DNA of 64,000 nt, taken from assembly GCA_009733775.1 (NCBI GenBank), contig WOGZ01000140.1:20320-84319 (forward strand), read 5' to 3'. Made by a program: the position numbers and the translations under genes. Positions within the stretch are counted from its first letter, which is position 1, and each line of letters begins with the position of its first letter. Source of the DNA: Alectoria sarmentosa (lineage: Eukaryota > Ascomycota > Lecanoromycetes > Lecanorales > Parmeliaceae). Positions 21,341 through 33,947 of the stretch are shown one piece after another. Under the pieces are notes generated by a model that searched no databases, was not told the DNA's origin, and worked only from the letters and a program-made list of their open reading frames with translations.

Positions 21341-23039
21341 ATGGGCCTGGGGGCGATGCCCCGGCGCCAGTACGAGGCCACATGGCTCGGCTTGCCCATG
21401 AAGCAGGTGTCTTTAGTCACGGTAAGCAAAAAGCAACCAGACAAAGAATCTAGGGATATACTAACAGCGGTTTAAAGCTCACCGTCCAGAACTCTGCACT
21501 TATCTTAGTATGTCATTCGCAGTTGATTTCTGGCAGTTCCTGTTCTTACAGTAATTTCTATTAGCTTCTGCATTACTCCCGCATCATGCCACTGATAGCC
21601 GGCCAAAGATATCTTACATCAACAGCAGTGTTCATGAATGAAGTTATCAAGCTCACTGTATGCCTCACCTTTGCCCTCTACGATATATCACGAACCATTT
21701 CGCCTTCCATGCCTGCCACTAGCCTTTTCAGCGGTGTAACAAGCGCCGCTTTCACGGGAGACAGTTGGAAGCTGGCAATTCCTGCTAGCCTTTACGTCCT
21801 ACAAAATTCTCTGCAGTACATAGCCATTTCAAACCTGGACTCTGCAACTTTCCAGGTCACATACCAATTCAAGATCCTCCCGACTGCGATATTCAGTGTC
21901 TTATTGCTGAAGCGAACTCTGTTCCCACGGCAATGGTTGGCTCTGGCACTTCTGATGGTGGGCGTTGCCATCGTGCAGATACCTGCAAGCGATCCTGCGT
22001 TGGCACCGTTCGAGGCTCCACGATCCAGATTCTATCTTCCCAGGTCTTTGGATAGTTGGAAGCGCATTGGAGGCTCGGCGGCAGCCCCTTTGCACAAACG
22101 ATCCGCAACTTATGAGGGCATACAAGAAGACGAAGGGCTGATCAATCCACAAATGAATGCGATACTTGGACTAGCGGCTGCAATCTCAGGCTGCGTTGTC
22201 TCTGCTGTACGTCTTTTCGGACTCCATTTTTCGTCTTTTAAACCAAATATCGAGTCTTGAGACATGTCTTGGGAGCTTTTACTCTTTAGACGTGTTTCAA
22301 GGCTCATCATACCCCCTTAAACAAGCAAGACTGACTCCGAAATCATAATCTAGGGGGCTTCTGTATACTTTGAGAAGATCCTGAAAGACTCAAACACGCC
22401 AGCTTCTTTATGGATTCGGAATGTGCAATTGGCCTTTTACTCGCTATTCCCAGCTCTATTCATTGGAGTGATGTTCGTTGACGGAGAGGAGATCGCCCAC
22501 CATGGCTTTTTCGTTGGTTACAACTGGTTCGTATGGCTCACTATAGCCTTTCAATCAATGGGAGGCATCTTGGTCTCGCTTTGTGTCAAGTACGCGGACA
22601 ACATCGCCAAGAGCTTTGCAATGAGCATCAGCATCTTGATCAGCTTGTGCGCCAGCATTTGGTTCTTTGAATTCGCTGTCACTATAAATGTAAGCTTTCA
22701 TCCATCATCAAGCATCAGTGGGTGGTACTCTACAGACCCCAACTGACCTCCGGTACACAGTTCCTCATTGGCACCTCGATTGTCATATTTGCAACCTATT
22801 TGTATAATAGCGTCCACGAGCGAGCGCCACCACCACCACCGATACAAATACACAGCTACGAGAAGACGACCATCGACGAGCAAAAGTCCAGAGAAAATGA
22901 GCCACCGCTGAGGCTGCCAACAACTCCATTGAAAAGCAGCGAGGGGCTGTCTTCGTCACGGCCGGGTTCCCCAAAGGGTCACCATTCGAGAGTTGGATCT
23001 GCAAGAGCGTATTTCGGTGGCAAAGATCGGGATGAATAG
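21341..23039 (+). CDS. Golgi nucleotide-sugar (UDP-galactose type) transporter
   Basis: Multi-pass Golgi antiporter of the NST/SLC35A family that imports UDP-sugar for glycosylation. Five exons: 21341-21421, 21478-21507, 21565-22206, 22354-22689 and 22761-23039. All introns are phase 0. Product 455 residues. Family features are TVQNSALILLLHYSR, RYLTSTAVFMNEVIKL, VPAxLY-like AIPASLYVLQNSLQYIAISNLD, FQVTYQFKILPTA and RTLFPRQWLALALLMVGVAIVQ. Also present are GASVYFEKILKDS, SMGGILVSLCVKYADNIAKSFA and a final TM pair. About ten hydrophobic segments are evident. The loop at residues about 180-225 is an insertion typical of fungal members, and the C-terminus is a long Pro/Ser-rich cytosolic tail. 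The 147-nt third intron is an introner-like element. The exact sugar substrate cannot be set from sequence; UDP-Gal is the family default. Confidence 0.9.
22207..22353 (+). mobile_element. Introner-like element copy B (sugar-transporter intron 3, 147 nt, phase 0)
   Basis: Starts GTACGTCTTTTCGGACTCC and ends GACTCCGAAATCATAATCTAG. It shares the run ACTGACTCCGAAATCAT exactly with copy C. The terminal arms TTTTCGGACTC and GACTCCGAAA are nearly complementary. The inner GAGACATGTCTTGGGAG / CTCTTTAGACGTGTTTC region can also pair, so the whole intron can fold as a long hairpin. Confidence 0.88.
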
Positions 23040-23604
23040 GTGAAGTGCTTCGAATTGTACATTATCATCACCGGGCGTTTCTGGAAGTACCCATTTTGTG
23101 GCGGAAGGCTTTCTGAGGTCGCATTGCGAGGCTGCATGATTGAATGACTGCATGTTCAGTGTCGTGTTCGTGTCTATATCTGTGTTGGTGGGTGGGTGTG
23201 TCCTGACTCCGAGCAATTGAGTCATAGTCTCCACTGTTGCTCATACCTCGTTGTTCCTCTGTGGCCACTATCAGCGGGCGAGGTTTTGGTCTGCAAAAAG
23301 AGGTAGCGGCGTTCAAAGCATTCCCAAAACACTTGGGTGCTGCTCTTGGAAACCCTGCTTTTGGAAAACATCATTATTCCTCACAAGATTGTTGAGTGTT
23401 CCCTATGAAATGATTTCAATGTACTACTTACACTGCTCTGAATAGGTAAAATTACGCTAGTCATTACCGTACAAAGAGTAGAGTACGTCCACGCCATCTC
23501 TTGGCAATCTCTTCCTCTCCACCAAAAAATAGGGTGCAAACGAAGACCATTTTCTCTTGCCAATTGAAGAATCTTACTCGTCTCAATTGCTAATTGCACA
23601 TAGC
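23040..23604. other. Intergenic region transporter-HFM1
   Basis: 565 bp with no supported gene. The HFM1 reading frame is open back to 23557, but the ATG at 23605 begins the recognisable protein. Confidence 0.35.
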
Positions 23605-26600
23605 ATGGAGGGCCATCAAATAGATATAAAAGCTCTTCTGGAAGACGTCAGTGGCAACTACGCAGATCCTGAAGTAGAGCAGCCACCGCAGCGTCCTCTA
23701 CCATTTTCAAGACCTATCCCAAATTCTTACAAATCTCAAGCAGACGGTTCCATGGTGCCAAGGGATTCTTTAGCCCCGATCTACAAACAGCAGCCGCTCT
23801 ACGAAGCCCAGGCTTCGAGACCTTCAGATGCCCACTCTTACAGCACTTACAACAACACTGGTCTTGATGCTTATGGTAGCTGCTCGAGCCTGGTAGTGAA
23901 AGGAAGACCTGCTAATTGCTGCCCAGATCGAGCTCTTCTAGCCGAGCCTCGACCTCGTTCGCAATGGCAGCCGAACCGTAGTAGGAGAATGGTACCAGCT
24001 GGACGTATCTCGTTACCTGGCCACACAGCACCGCATTCGCCTGAGGATGAATTCCAGCAACCAGAGGCTCAAAAACAGCGACGTGGTAGGTGGCGCCGAG
24101 TTCTGCCGATGTTTCATTGCTGACAATCACTAGCTGCGCCTGAGCCCTCTCCACACAAAATTCAGTCACAATGTGGTCAGCCTCGTGCTCTACCCCTTAG
24201 CACTCTATGTCTTACAATTACCGCAGCTCGATATGCACATACTACACCTGCTCGGACTCATGCGAGCTCATCTGCCTCCGCTGCACTTCCATCAAGTCCA
24301 TCTTTCGTATCATCCCAGCGGCGGATCCACCACGAAGGTCAACGTGATGATCCTCATGCTACCATCGCTTCTTCCTGGGGTCGTCGACCAGTTGCGTCAT
24401 CTTTGAGGGATCCCGAGGAGGGGACTGTCCACGAATATCACGTTTCTGGCATCGGCCAAGACAACAGTTTTTCTGCAGTGCGTTCACCTACCCCGTATCA
24501 ACGCCGGTCCCACCCTCAAATCAGACTTGGTCATACCCAGCCAATGGTTCAAGGTATCCCACTTGTCTCTTTGAATGAACTGCCGGATCGTCTTCGTTCT
24601 GTGTTCCGTTATCCACTCTTCAATGCCATTCAATCTAAGTGTTTCCCTACTGCCTACAAGTCCAATGACAACCTCGTCGTCTCTGCACCAACCGGAGGTG
24701 GGAAGACGGCTATATTGGAGATGGCTATCTGCCGCCTAATCCACGGCTTCAACACCGATCAATACAAGGTTGTGTACATGGCGCCTACGAAGTCACTATG
24801 TTCCGAGAGACAAAGGGATTGGCAGGCAAAATTCGTTACGTTGAATTTGCAGTGTGCTGAGTTGACAGGTGATACGGATCAGGGCCAGCTGCGAAATGTG
24901 CAGAGCGCGAGCATTGTCATCACGACTCCGGAGAAATGGGATAGCATGACAAGAAAATGGAAAGACCAGGCAAGGCTAATGCAAATGGTCAAGCTCTTTC
25001 TCATCGATGAGGTTCACATACTCAAAGACTCCAGAGGTGCTACCTTGGAGGCCGTGGTTTCTCGGATGAAGTCTGTGGGTTCTAACGTTCGCTTCGTAGC
25101 TTTGAGCGCTACAGTTCCTAATTCTGAAGACATTGCAACATGGCTTGGTAAAAATCATACATCGCAGCATTTACCTGCGATACGCGAGAAATTTGGCGAG
25201 GAGTTCAGACCTGTCATACTACAGAAACACGTCGTGGGAATATCCTACAGAGGCAACGACTTCGGCTTCGAGAGCGCGTGCGATCCAAAATTACCCGGCA
25301 TCATCGCAAAACATACCCATAAGAAACCGATCATGGTCTTTTGCATCACTAGGAAATCTGCTGTGAACACTGCGAAGCTGCTCGCTAATGTGTGGGCCAG
25401 CAAGAGTTGCCGAGACCGCCACTGGGAGGGCCCTACGCAAAAGCTCATAGTGCAGGACCCCGAGCTGAAAAGTACTCTGAACTCTGGTGTTGCATACCAT
25501 CATGCGGGCCTCGAGGGTCCTGACAGGCACGCAGTCGAGAAAGGATTCCTCGAGGGACAGATAAACGTCATCTGCTGTACATCCACGTTGGCAGTAGGTG
25601 TAAACTTGCCTTGCCACATGGTCATCATTAAGAACACAGTGAGCTACCAGGATGACGGTATCAAGGAGTATGCGGATCTGGAGATTATGCAAATGCTTGG
25701 ACGTGCGGGGCGCCCTCAGTTCGACTCCACTGCTGTCGCTGTGATTATCACAAAGCAGGAGAAGGTAGAAAAGTACGAAAGGCTCGTTTCGGGCAAGGAA
25801 CTGTTGGAAAGTTGTCTGCACCTCAATCTGGTTGATCATTTGAATGCAGAGATAGGACTTGGCACTATCTATAATCTCTATACTGCGAAGAGATGGCTTG
25901 CTGGAACTTTCCTATATGTTCGTTTGGGGCTGAACCCGGAGCACTATAAGCTTGACGGTGACGCGGTGGCACAAAACCTCGACGACAGGATCGAGCGTAT
26001 ATGCAGGAGAGATCTTGAGCTTCTGGAAGACACCGAGTTGGTCACTTCTGGTGACAGACTCAAAGCTACGGAGTTTGGGGACGCGATGGCCCGATACTAC
26101 GTCAAATTCGAGACCATGCGGGTGATTATGCGTCTCCAGCCTCGTTCCAAGATATCGGACATTGTAAGCTCTATCAGCAGTCCTGACCCAGCGGTGCTGA
26201 CGTATTCAGCTCTCCGCCATTGTTCAAGCAGATGAGTTCCGTGAAATACGTCTTCGAGCTAATGAGAAGAAGGTATGTAAAGAGATCAACCGCGCCAACG
26301 GCGTCAAGTTCCCAATCAAAGTTGATCTTGCCATGCACGCGCACAAGAGGAGTCTCATAATCCAATCTGAACTCGGCGGAGTGGATTTTCCAGCGGACGA
26401 GCAATATGCCAAGCATAAGAGGCAATTCACTCAAGACAAGGCGAATTTGTTCTCGGCCAGTCATCGATTGATACGTTGTTTGATTGATTGCCAGATACAC
26501 CTCCAGGATGCAGTTACTGTACGACACGCTTTGGAGCTCGCAACTAGCTTTGGTGCTAGAGTCTGGGACAATTCACCCTATCAGATGAAACAGGTAGCGC

Positions 26601-28823
26601 AGATTGGTCTAGTTGCTGTCCGAAAACTCGCCATGGGGGGAATTAATAGCATTGAGGCTTTAGAAGCTGCTGAGCCACACCGGATCGAAATGCTCATGAG
26701 CAAGAATCCACCTTTTGGTAACAAACTACTAGCTAATCTGAGAGATTTCCCCAAGCTTCGAGTGTCTATGAAGATGATGGGCAAGGTGAAGGGCAAATCC
26801 TCGACACAAATTGGAAGGCTACTGAACATGGTTCAGGATTCCACGCGACGGCCAGTGACCATCAAGATCAAGGCTGAGTGCGGTTTCATGAACGACACAG
26901 TTCCAATATTCTTTAATCGCAGGCCTATATACATCTGCCTGCTGACCGAAAGATCTGACGGGTTCTTGGTAGATTTCCGACGTATCAGGTGAGGATCTCA
27001 GCGACCTTGTCCTATGTGTCATGCTAACGCTCGGAAGTGCGAAAACTTTCAACAAAGACCAACATCTACGTATGTCTGCCGTATTGCTGAATCAAACACA
27101 ATACATCACGTGCTATATCATGTGTGATGGGATTGGTAGGTGTCATTGGAATGTCTCAATTGCATTTTCGCGCTTATCACACCACAGCTGGTACGACGAG
27201 ATCAGCGGAACTCAGGCCTGAGCTGCCAGCTTTTTTGTTTCCTCCGCCATCATCACAGAAACAAGCTCAACAATTTACACGCATTGAAAGAGACACAAGG
27301 CGGAATGGAAACATATCTGAACAGCAAGGAGCAAGCACTTTTCATGCAAGTCCAGAACCTTTGGAGGATGATGAATTCGGTGACGATGATTTCAAGGATC
27401 AGGAAGTCATGAAGGCCGGTAAGATTAGCTTTTCTACGGTTACCAGGGTTCAAAGTGCTGATACTGCATCCAGTACAAAACATGGACTTTGCTCACATCG
27501 ATGAGTTCGATCCGGGGTCGAAGCAAAGGAAGCTCAAGCCGAGCATACGAGAAAGTAAAGCCTCTGGGAGCGAGAAAGTTGCTTGGAACCCGGAAAGGCT
27601 TGGAAATGGGAAGTGGGCCTGTAATCATAAGTGCAAGGACAAGACAGCGTGAGTACTCCCCCACTGATACTGTTTACCGAATTGATGGCTCTCCTAGTTG
27701 CAAGCATATGTGCTGTCGAGAAGGAGTCGACAAAGCACCCAAGCCCCCCAAAAGTTCTTTCGTATCTGAGGCACCCTTGGCCGAAGTGTCCCACGTCTCG
27801 GACTATAAAGGCCAAGTCGGACGCATAGCCACAGCGAATAAGTCTGCAGCTCCTTGTGAATCCAAAAATGAACAGGAGGCGGATATTGAGACAGCCAATC
27901 TTGCATGCCGCCAGACCCTGGGAGACTATGAGAAGACGCCGCCCAAAACCTTCAGGAGCCTTGATCGTCTGCACGAAATTGTGACCAAAGGAAGGACGGC
28001 GCCGGTGGCGATGAAGAAACGGCCATCCTTTGACTATACGAAAGGAGGACAGCCACAGATTTCATTCCTTAACAAAGATCCTAGCGCTGAAAAATCGAGC
28101 GACAAAGCGTCAACTGACTACGACGCCAATTGGATGGGTGACCTTCCTTCTCCATCTGCTCTTTTAGGAAAGCTACGGGAGAAAGCTGACCCTCACCTTG
28201 AGAATACGTCGACAGATTATGGTAGTAGCTGGCCTGATGGTCTCCCGTCCCCTTCCGCTCTCATCCGCCAGAATGATGCTGCCAACGAGAGATTCGCTGC
28301 CAATGATTCTTTGGAAGGTTTGGATCTGTCACCATTCCATGACGATGGATCCGACCTTGAAGCAGCCATGGTCGGACTGAGCGATTCCGTGACCATGCAG
28401 GAAGATTCGCAAGTCCAAGCAGCAACTGGTCAGACAAGTTCCCAGGCGGAAGCTGTTACGCATTGGTCCCCGCCTCCAGACCAGTCTGCTCCCAAGCTCT
28501 ATCGCCGTCCCACATTCAAGACGGAGAGCTCCGGCACGTCCAAGCTGTTCCTCTCATCAGATAATCCCGAGAAAGTTGCCGAGCAACAACAACCGCAAAA
28601 GCGCAAAGTAGGGGTTGGTGATCAAGTAGAAGACCTAACCCGGTCTGCACCGGTACCGAAGAGGCCAAGAGTCAGCGATGATCAGGCTCCGAGACCATGG
28701 TCGAGCGTAGAGACGCAGGCCAAGCCAGGAAGGCCGATTATCAAAGCTGGACAGCCAGCGTGGGTGTATGAGTTGGATGCGGCATTTGTTGCAGAATGGC
28801 AGGATGTTGTCGACTTTGTTTAG
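23605..28823 (+). CDS. HFM1: Meiotic ATP-dependent DNA helicase Hfm1/Mer3
   Basis: Ski2-like 3'-5' helicase of the ZMM pathway. It promotes heteroduplex extension and crossover formation in meiosis. Seven exons: 23605-24085, 24134-26163, 26210-26988, 27038-27135, 27188-27418, 27474-27648 and 27698-28823. The six introns are 46-55 nt. Product 1,639 residues. The N-terminal about 250 residues are polar. Helicase motifs follow in order: FNAIQSKCF (Q-type), SAPTGGGKTAILE (Walker A, about 346), APTKSLCSER, DEVH (about 450), LSATVPN, CCTSTLAVGVNLP and QMLGRAGRPQFD. The Sec63-type domain spans exons 2-4 (LVDHLNAEI...LLANLRDFPKL). A CNHKC...CKHMCC zinc cluster near 1255-1270 is split by the last intron. 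The long acidic/Ser C-tail is fungal-specific. Intron 1 could be larger (donor at 23876) if the low-complexity segment is not coding. Confidence 0.92.
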
Positions 28824-29872
28824 GTATTGATTTTGGGCATTTGCAAAATTGCTTGCTTCCGTCTTGTCCCTTGGCTTGCTTTATCGGCTCCCCATGGTTC
28901 AAATATGGCTGTGTAGAGTACTAGTAGCCGTTCTGTTGTGTGAATGTACTCGTATGTCCGATGGGGGCAATGTCAGGGGGGCCAGGACCAAAGGGGCTCG
29001 GTGGAAAGGGTCAAATGGAAATTTATTGGGCCATTATCAGAATAGAACGTTGCTTCGAGTGGCAGCTTTTAGTGGAATTTGAATGTCCAGCTTTGTCAAT
29101 CAAAAATGACGAATTTTGGGGGCCGTTTGCATGCATTAATGATAAGGTACTTGATCTTTTATCAAAGGAATTCCCCGGACCCCGGGGGTGGGGGGGTGGG
29201 GTACCTCAGGTGCTTCTGGGGTTTGAGGCGCAAGCGAATTGCTCGTCCGATAGGATAATCCTTCTTCCTTGATCACTGGGTGTGTGATTGATTAATGGCA
29301 GCGGTAGACTTTGCGAGATAGGAGTCAAATGATTAATATTGGTGAGCTCGTGTCGACAAAATGGTGGGCAAGATTGCGAGCGCTCATCTGATGAAGTGAA
29401 TTATCATGTTGGGGCATTCGAAAATCCGCTGGCGCTTAATATAAACATGTGATTCTGGACTCTTGACTCTTGTTGCTTGTTGCTTGATGGTTGATGGTTG
29501 ATGGATAAAGGATATGGACTTGCTGGCGGTCGGAAGTGCATCTGTACTTGTACTCTACCATGATTGCACCTCATCTCTTCCATCAATCTAGCTTTACTCA
29601 GCTCCTTGGGCTGGCTCCCATTAATATTGCTGCTCGTGGGTTGTGGGTGATTCCCTGGCAACTGATATTAATCTTGCTTGCTGCTTAAAGTCCCCTCAAT
29701 CATACACAACACCAAACTCGTCCCTTCCGATTCCATCAATCTACCAAGCTCCCCATCCTCATCCTCATCCTCATCCTCATCTTCATTCTCATTCTCATCC
29801 TTATCCTTATCATTATCGCCAGCAATCAAAACATCGTCCCTTGGTCAAACAAGTTGCAGAGAATAAAGAATA
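28824..29872. other. Intergenic region with (ATCCTC)n/(CATCCT)n microsatellite
   Basis: About 1.05 kb without a supported gene. G-rich runs lie at 29175-29205. At about 29745-29815 a pyrimidine-rich hexanucleotide-like tract (CATCCT/CATTCT/CTTATC units) sits just upstream of the next gene's ATG. It is probably promoter or leader rather than coding, although its frames are open and would encode Pro-His or Ser runs. Confidence 0.5.
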
Positions 29873-30864
29873 ATGAGAACCGGGAGTGCCTATAACCCCA
29901 AACTCAAGAGCAGGCGATTGTGAGAAGCCCAACTCATCCCACTTCGCATTCCAACCAGCAAAATAGTAAGTATACCAGGCAAATTGAGGCGGGGCCGGAG
30001 GGAGATATTCCGCTCACAGTTGCAGTGTCTCATGAATCCCGTCAAGGAACAGCTCGGAATCCTTCGAACCCTGCCATCGCCTCCTATCTCCAGGACCTTG
30101 AAGGTTCAAGGATGCCTCAAAAGTTAGCCCAGCGTTCCACCTTACCGCATTCCCAAGAGCATCAAGCCTCTGGCTATCATGGTGCTCCACCCAGTGACGT
30201 TGGAACTTCACGACTCCCTGCACGCAGCGACTTCACTCAGAATGATTCCCTCCCAGGTCTCACCCGCGCCGCTAGTTCAAGGCCTTCGCAGTCGGTTTCT
30301 GATGGTATGGGAGAGCGACAAATGAATCGAGGCTTGAGGATAATGGTCACAGATCCTGACGGTGCATTGGAACCCACCACTCTTCCTCCCCTTCGCAGGC
30401 CAGACCAAGGGCCTGTTCTTGAATGTCCCTTTACCTTCATCAAGTGCTTCCGACAATTTGCCGTCTCGAACGAGTGGGAATGGTTCCAGCACAGCTTGGA
30501 ACATTTCAAGATCAAAGGAAGACGGCCGAAAAGAATAGATCCACCAAGCATCAATCGGTGTTGCTTCTGCCCGGAAACATTCGAAGCGTCAAATGGCCTT
30601 GTCAGTTGGCGAGACCGCATGGACCACGTCAAAGTTCACCACCAGTACCTAGGCCATCGTCTGGCGGCTGCCCGGCATGATTTTGCCCTCGTCGAATACC
30701 TCTGGCAAAATGGGGTGCTGTCGTTGGCGGACTATCGGGAGCTGAAACCGAGCACCGCCGCTGCACCACGCAGTCCGCAGAACATTCCGACTCCGCCAGA
30801 CTCACCACCAGTCAGCCGAGCCGTGGCTGTCGTAAATGAGAATCGACGGCGTCAAGGGCGATAA
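29873..30864 (+). CDS. Conserved fungal Cys/His-rich protein, function unknown
   Basis: Two-exon model: 29873-29919 and 29979-30864, with intron 29920-29978 (59 nt, phase 2). Product 310 residues starting MRTGSAYNPKLKSRRL. The first about 165 residues are low-complexity and polar. The C-terminal about 120 residues are dense and look structured. They contain ECPFTFIKCFRQF, a spaced W-x-QHSLEHF, then RCCFCPETF, a WRDRMDHVKVHH segment and a helical AAARHDFALVEYLWQNGVL. The C..C..H..H and CCFC..H.HH pattern suggests one or two degenerate zinc-finger modules. I recall similar architecture in unnamed fungal proteins but no function. The tail has TPPDSPP sites of the kind proline-directed kinases use. 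The exon 1 start is less certain than the body. Confidence 0.7.
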
Positions 30865-32341
30865 TGGAGATGCAAGTTGTTTTGTTTTGAAGGAAACGGA
30901 GCAAGAGATATCGTTGTTTGGTCGACATTAGCGGACGAACTTTCCAAACAACAGCCAGGACTCGAGCAAAAGTCACAATATAAGATTTTACACGCCAGGT
31001 GTGGAACTGAGCTCGATACAGGGACTCGCATCTGCCTTTATCTTCAACCGCCACTCGGCTATTCCAGACTAGGAGTTGGGCGAATTGGCGGCAAGATATT
31101 CGCCTCCTTACGAAAACATATCCCTGGTGGATCGCCACTTCTCACACGATTTTTCACAAAGAGCTCTTCAAGCCTTCGGACCCATGACAGAGACTGAGGA
31201 TGTTTTAAGAGTATTTCTTTGGCTGCCCCCTTTCCATTGCTTCAGTGGCGCAGCCGCCCGGGACAGCGTTCTGGGTCAAAGCGCTCCATCTCTATAACAA
31301 ATTATTTCTCAGCTTCATAATAATAACACTGCACTACATTCCAGTCGAGACTGCTGCCTGCCCTGAAGCCAACCATTCCTGAGCCTCGCCAGTTGTGCCT
31401 TCGCCCTCCCTACCCGCATCATACAGCCTTCAACAACTAACCAATACCAGCTCGTCCGTACTACGGCAGGGCTGTGCTTGCGTCTTATAGCGTATACCTG
31501 ACCCATCGTCCCCAATTATTGTCCAGCCTCTCACGTCTTACTCAGCACTCGGTAGCGTCACTAAAAATGACTTGAAAGAAATCTCGCGTTGGTCCTTCTG
31601 AACGAATTCTTCCCTACACATCTCTTCTGCCCTCTTGTTTCCCCTTCTCTTTGTCCCAGTCCCTGTCAGCAAGTACTGAGAGACAAGCAGCCGCTCAGGC
31701 TAGCTCCCGGAGACCCATCCCTTTCTGAATGGCAGCCTCGATGCTGCGAAGAACATGTTCAGTCAGAAAGGAAAGGCAGATGTGCCATTTCCGCCCACTC
31801 AAGTGGGGACTGCACAAGGAAGAGAAAAAGCCCTCCGGCCATGGCATTAGATGTTAGGCGGTGCTGCCTATATCCACCCTTTCAACGAGGTGTGAATCCA
31901 CAGAGGACCCATGGTCGATGGATGGTCAAGATTCTTTGAAGCTGCTGCTTAGCATTACAGGGAGTAAGTCTCAGATCTTCGGTCTGATACCAAACACAAT
32001 GGCCGCGTAAAGGAAGGACCATTGCAAATTCTGGTGCAACAAGAGACAGCTTCGACCACTTGCAATGGTCCAACATGGACCTGTGACGACGACAGAATAG
32101 AGACATGAGCAGAAGCCTCCCTAGAGGATGAGGAAATGACCAGGGTAGAAGGTTCAATAAAGAGGATTCGTCGGAGAGGATACAGGCATGGAATGAATCA
32201 AAGAGATTGACAGACACAAGGAGACTCGGTCTGCAGTGGAAGTTCTTGAAAGCGAGATTTACATCCTGCAGCATCTTGCCGGCTCTGCCCAACTTCCTGA
32301 ACGCCACGCTAATACCTCCAGACGTCGACGTACCTTTCCTG
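30865..32341. other. Intergenic region, 1.5 kb
   Basis: Between the plus-strand Cys/His gene and the minus-strand calcipressin gene. I find no frame with recognisable motifs. The largest open frame, 31882-32307 on the minus strand, has irregular composition and no family features. The region likely holds both 3' UTRs. Confidence 0.35.
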
Positions 32342-33307
32342 TCAATAGTTCCAAGTGTCTTCCATCAATTCCACGGGTGGTCTCGCTGTATGCGTAAGAA
32401 TCCGACCTCCACCCTGACCCTGCCCATCCACCGGACTCGAGCCCCCGGGACTTTCCGCCGTAGCTTCCTCCTCCATACCGGCAGTAGTGTCTATCACCAT
32501 CACAGCAGGCAGATCCTCGTTATCCCCATGATCCTTGGGATGATAAACCATCATGCTTCCCGTCCCACTCCGATTTCGATTCCCCTGTAACTCCTCTCTC
32601 TCGTCCTCACTCATCGAACTCCCTGCCTCATCCGCACTCGCTCTCCTCTCCTTTCCCTGATTCCCCAGCCCGGCCAGCGCCCGTTGTAAGTCTTCGGCAT
32701 GAACATCCTTATTCGGCGCTTCCTCTTCTCTGATTTCCCATCCAGCGGGCGGACTCGGCGGCGGACTTATAAACAGTAACTTGCCCAGACTGGGGGCTTT
32801 CAAATGCTGGTCGTCCCCTTCCTCTCCCAAGATAGGTGTAGGTTCTCCAAAGTAGATGCGCACCCGGTCATTCTCACTAAGTGGCGATCCGTCAAGCAGT
32901 TGCCGCGTTTCTATCGCGGCTTCGATGGTGGGGTAGGATACTATTATTCGGCGAAGGGATCGTAGGGGGGAGAATGAGTTGAGGGGTGTGGGCGTGCTCA
33001 GGAGGGTGTGAATGTGCTGGAGGTTCTGGGGGAGAAATGTAGTGAGAGAGTTGAGGTTCTGGGGCAGGGTCAGCTGGGGTGGTGAGGGGAGAGGGGAGAG
33101 GGGAGAGGGGAGGGCGGGGCTTACTGTGATGAGAAGTGTGTTTGACGGCGGTGAGGGTGTCATTAATGGAGGAAGAGCGGACAGGTCGAGCGAGAGTGGC
33201 GTTTGGGTGCCCTTTGTCATCGATGTCGATATAGGGCTCGAGGATGGAGAGGTAGGCGGAGAAGTGGCTTGAGGTTGCATGGTTGGAGAAGCCTGGGGGG
33301 AATTCAT
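32342..33307 (-). CDS. RCN1: Calcipressin (Rcn1), calcineurin regulator
   Basis: Binds and modulates the Ca2+/calmodulin-dependent phosphatase calcineurin. Exon 1 is 33125-33307 and exon 2 is 32342-33073; intron 33074-33124 is 51 nt and phase 0. Product 304 residues, starting MNSPQASPTMQP (a Met 17 codons further up is also in frame). The N-terminal RRM-like fold begins PPSNTLLIT and continues into NLQHIHTLL...FSPLRSLRRIIVSYPT. The calcineurin-binding heart RVRIYFGEPTPI, LKAPSLGKLLFISPPPSPPAGWE and EEAPNKDVHAEDLQRAL is highly typical. The FISPPPSPP serines are known GSK3/MAPK phosphosites in the family. The C-tail is acidic and Gly-rich. The intron is a multiple of three, pyrimidine-rich, and free of in-frame stops, so the frame stays open when it is retained. 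Confidence 0.9.
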   Translation of the reverse strand: MNSPQASPTMQPQATSPPTSPSSSPISTSMTKGTQTPLSLDLSALPPLMTPSPPSNTLLITVSPALPSPLSPLPSPPQLTLPQNLNSLTTFLPQNLQHIHTLLSTPTPLNSFSPLRSLRRIIVSYPTIEAAIETRQLLDGSPLSENDRVRIYFGEPTPILGEEGDDQHLKAPSLGKLLFISPPPSPPAGWEIREEEAPNKDVHAEDLQRALAGLGNQGKERRASADEAGSSMSEDEREELQGNRNRSGTGSMMVYHPKDHGDNEDLPAVMVIDTTAGMEEEATAESPGGSSPVDGQGQGGGRILTHTARPPVELMEDTWNY

Positions 33308-33947
33308 GGTTACATAGTATGGGGTTTGGACACTGTAGAGCACTTTGATATTCCTCATAGAATGCGAGGAAGCCTCCGATCTTTGTTATACCGTATTCGC
33401 CTCCACGGTGGGCCATGTCTCGTAGTGGCGCAGCAGGCCGAGGACAAATTCTCTTTTTCTTCTCTCTTTTTCTCTTTTTCTCTTTTTCTCTTTTTTTCTT
33501 TTTCTCCACATCTTCCGGAGTGCTCCGCCATCGATACTGACTCCAACCATGCTCTCCTTGATCCAATTTCATGTGAGGAGGCCGCGCAATCAGTTGATTC
33601 TTCAATCATGGCAGTGCTCAAGACAAGTCAGTGTGAGCGCGCCTGAGGGGCCAAGGAACGTCGCTGCAACGAGGTAGAGAAATCATAGCCCATCATATCG
33701 AGTACAGAAATCCGAGACATCCTTCTATCCTTCTATCCTTCTATCCTTCTATACGAGTAGTCTATGTCTTCCTCCCAAATATGCCCCCCAAACGCCTCGC
33801 TTGCAATTCGATGGTTGTGGATCACGCCCAGGTGCCTTATCTTTCGCGGCAAACATTCTCATAAGACCGCCGCCAGCTCTGCCTTCGCCGTGTCTTATCC
33901 GCCCTTCTGCATTACTCTCTAGGTAGTCCGAGCACTTGTCATGTCCT
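33308..33947. repeat. Spacer with polypyrimidine (CTTTTT)n and (ATCCTTCT)n tandem tracts
   Basis: 640 bp between calcipressin and MDP-1, with no supported gene. Two simple repeats stand out. One is a TC/T-rich (TCTTTTTC)n tract at about 33448-33508, which reads as Lys/Glu/Arg runs on the minus strand. The other is four copies of an 8-bp ATCCTTCT unit at about 33720-33752. Both lie upstream of RCN1 and may be leader or promoter sequence. Confidence 0.6.

Noticed and set aside
23876..24133. A 258-nt first intron in HFM1
   Set aside because: Possible, but a 48-nt intron at 24086-24133 keeps frame and matches the gene's other intron sizes, so the smaller one is preferred.
29643..29873. Open frames encoding Pro-His or Ser runs before the Cys/His gene
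   Set aside because: They arise from the CATCCT-type microsatellite and overlap each other in two frames.
33355..33621. Lys/Glu/Arg-rich minus-strand frame over the (CTTTTT)n tract
   Set aside because: Pure consequence of the simple repeat; no other coding evidence.
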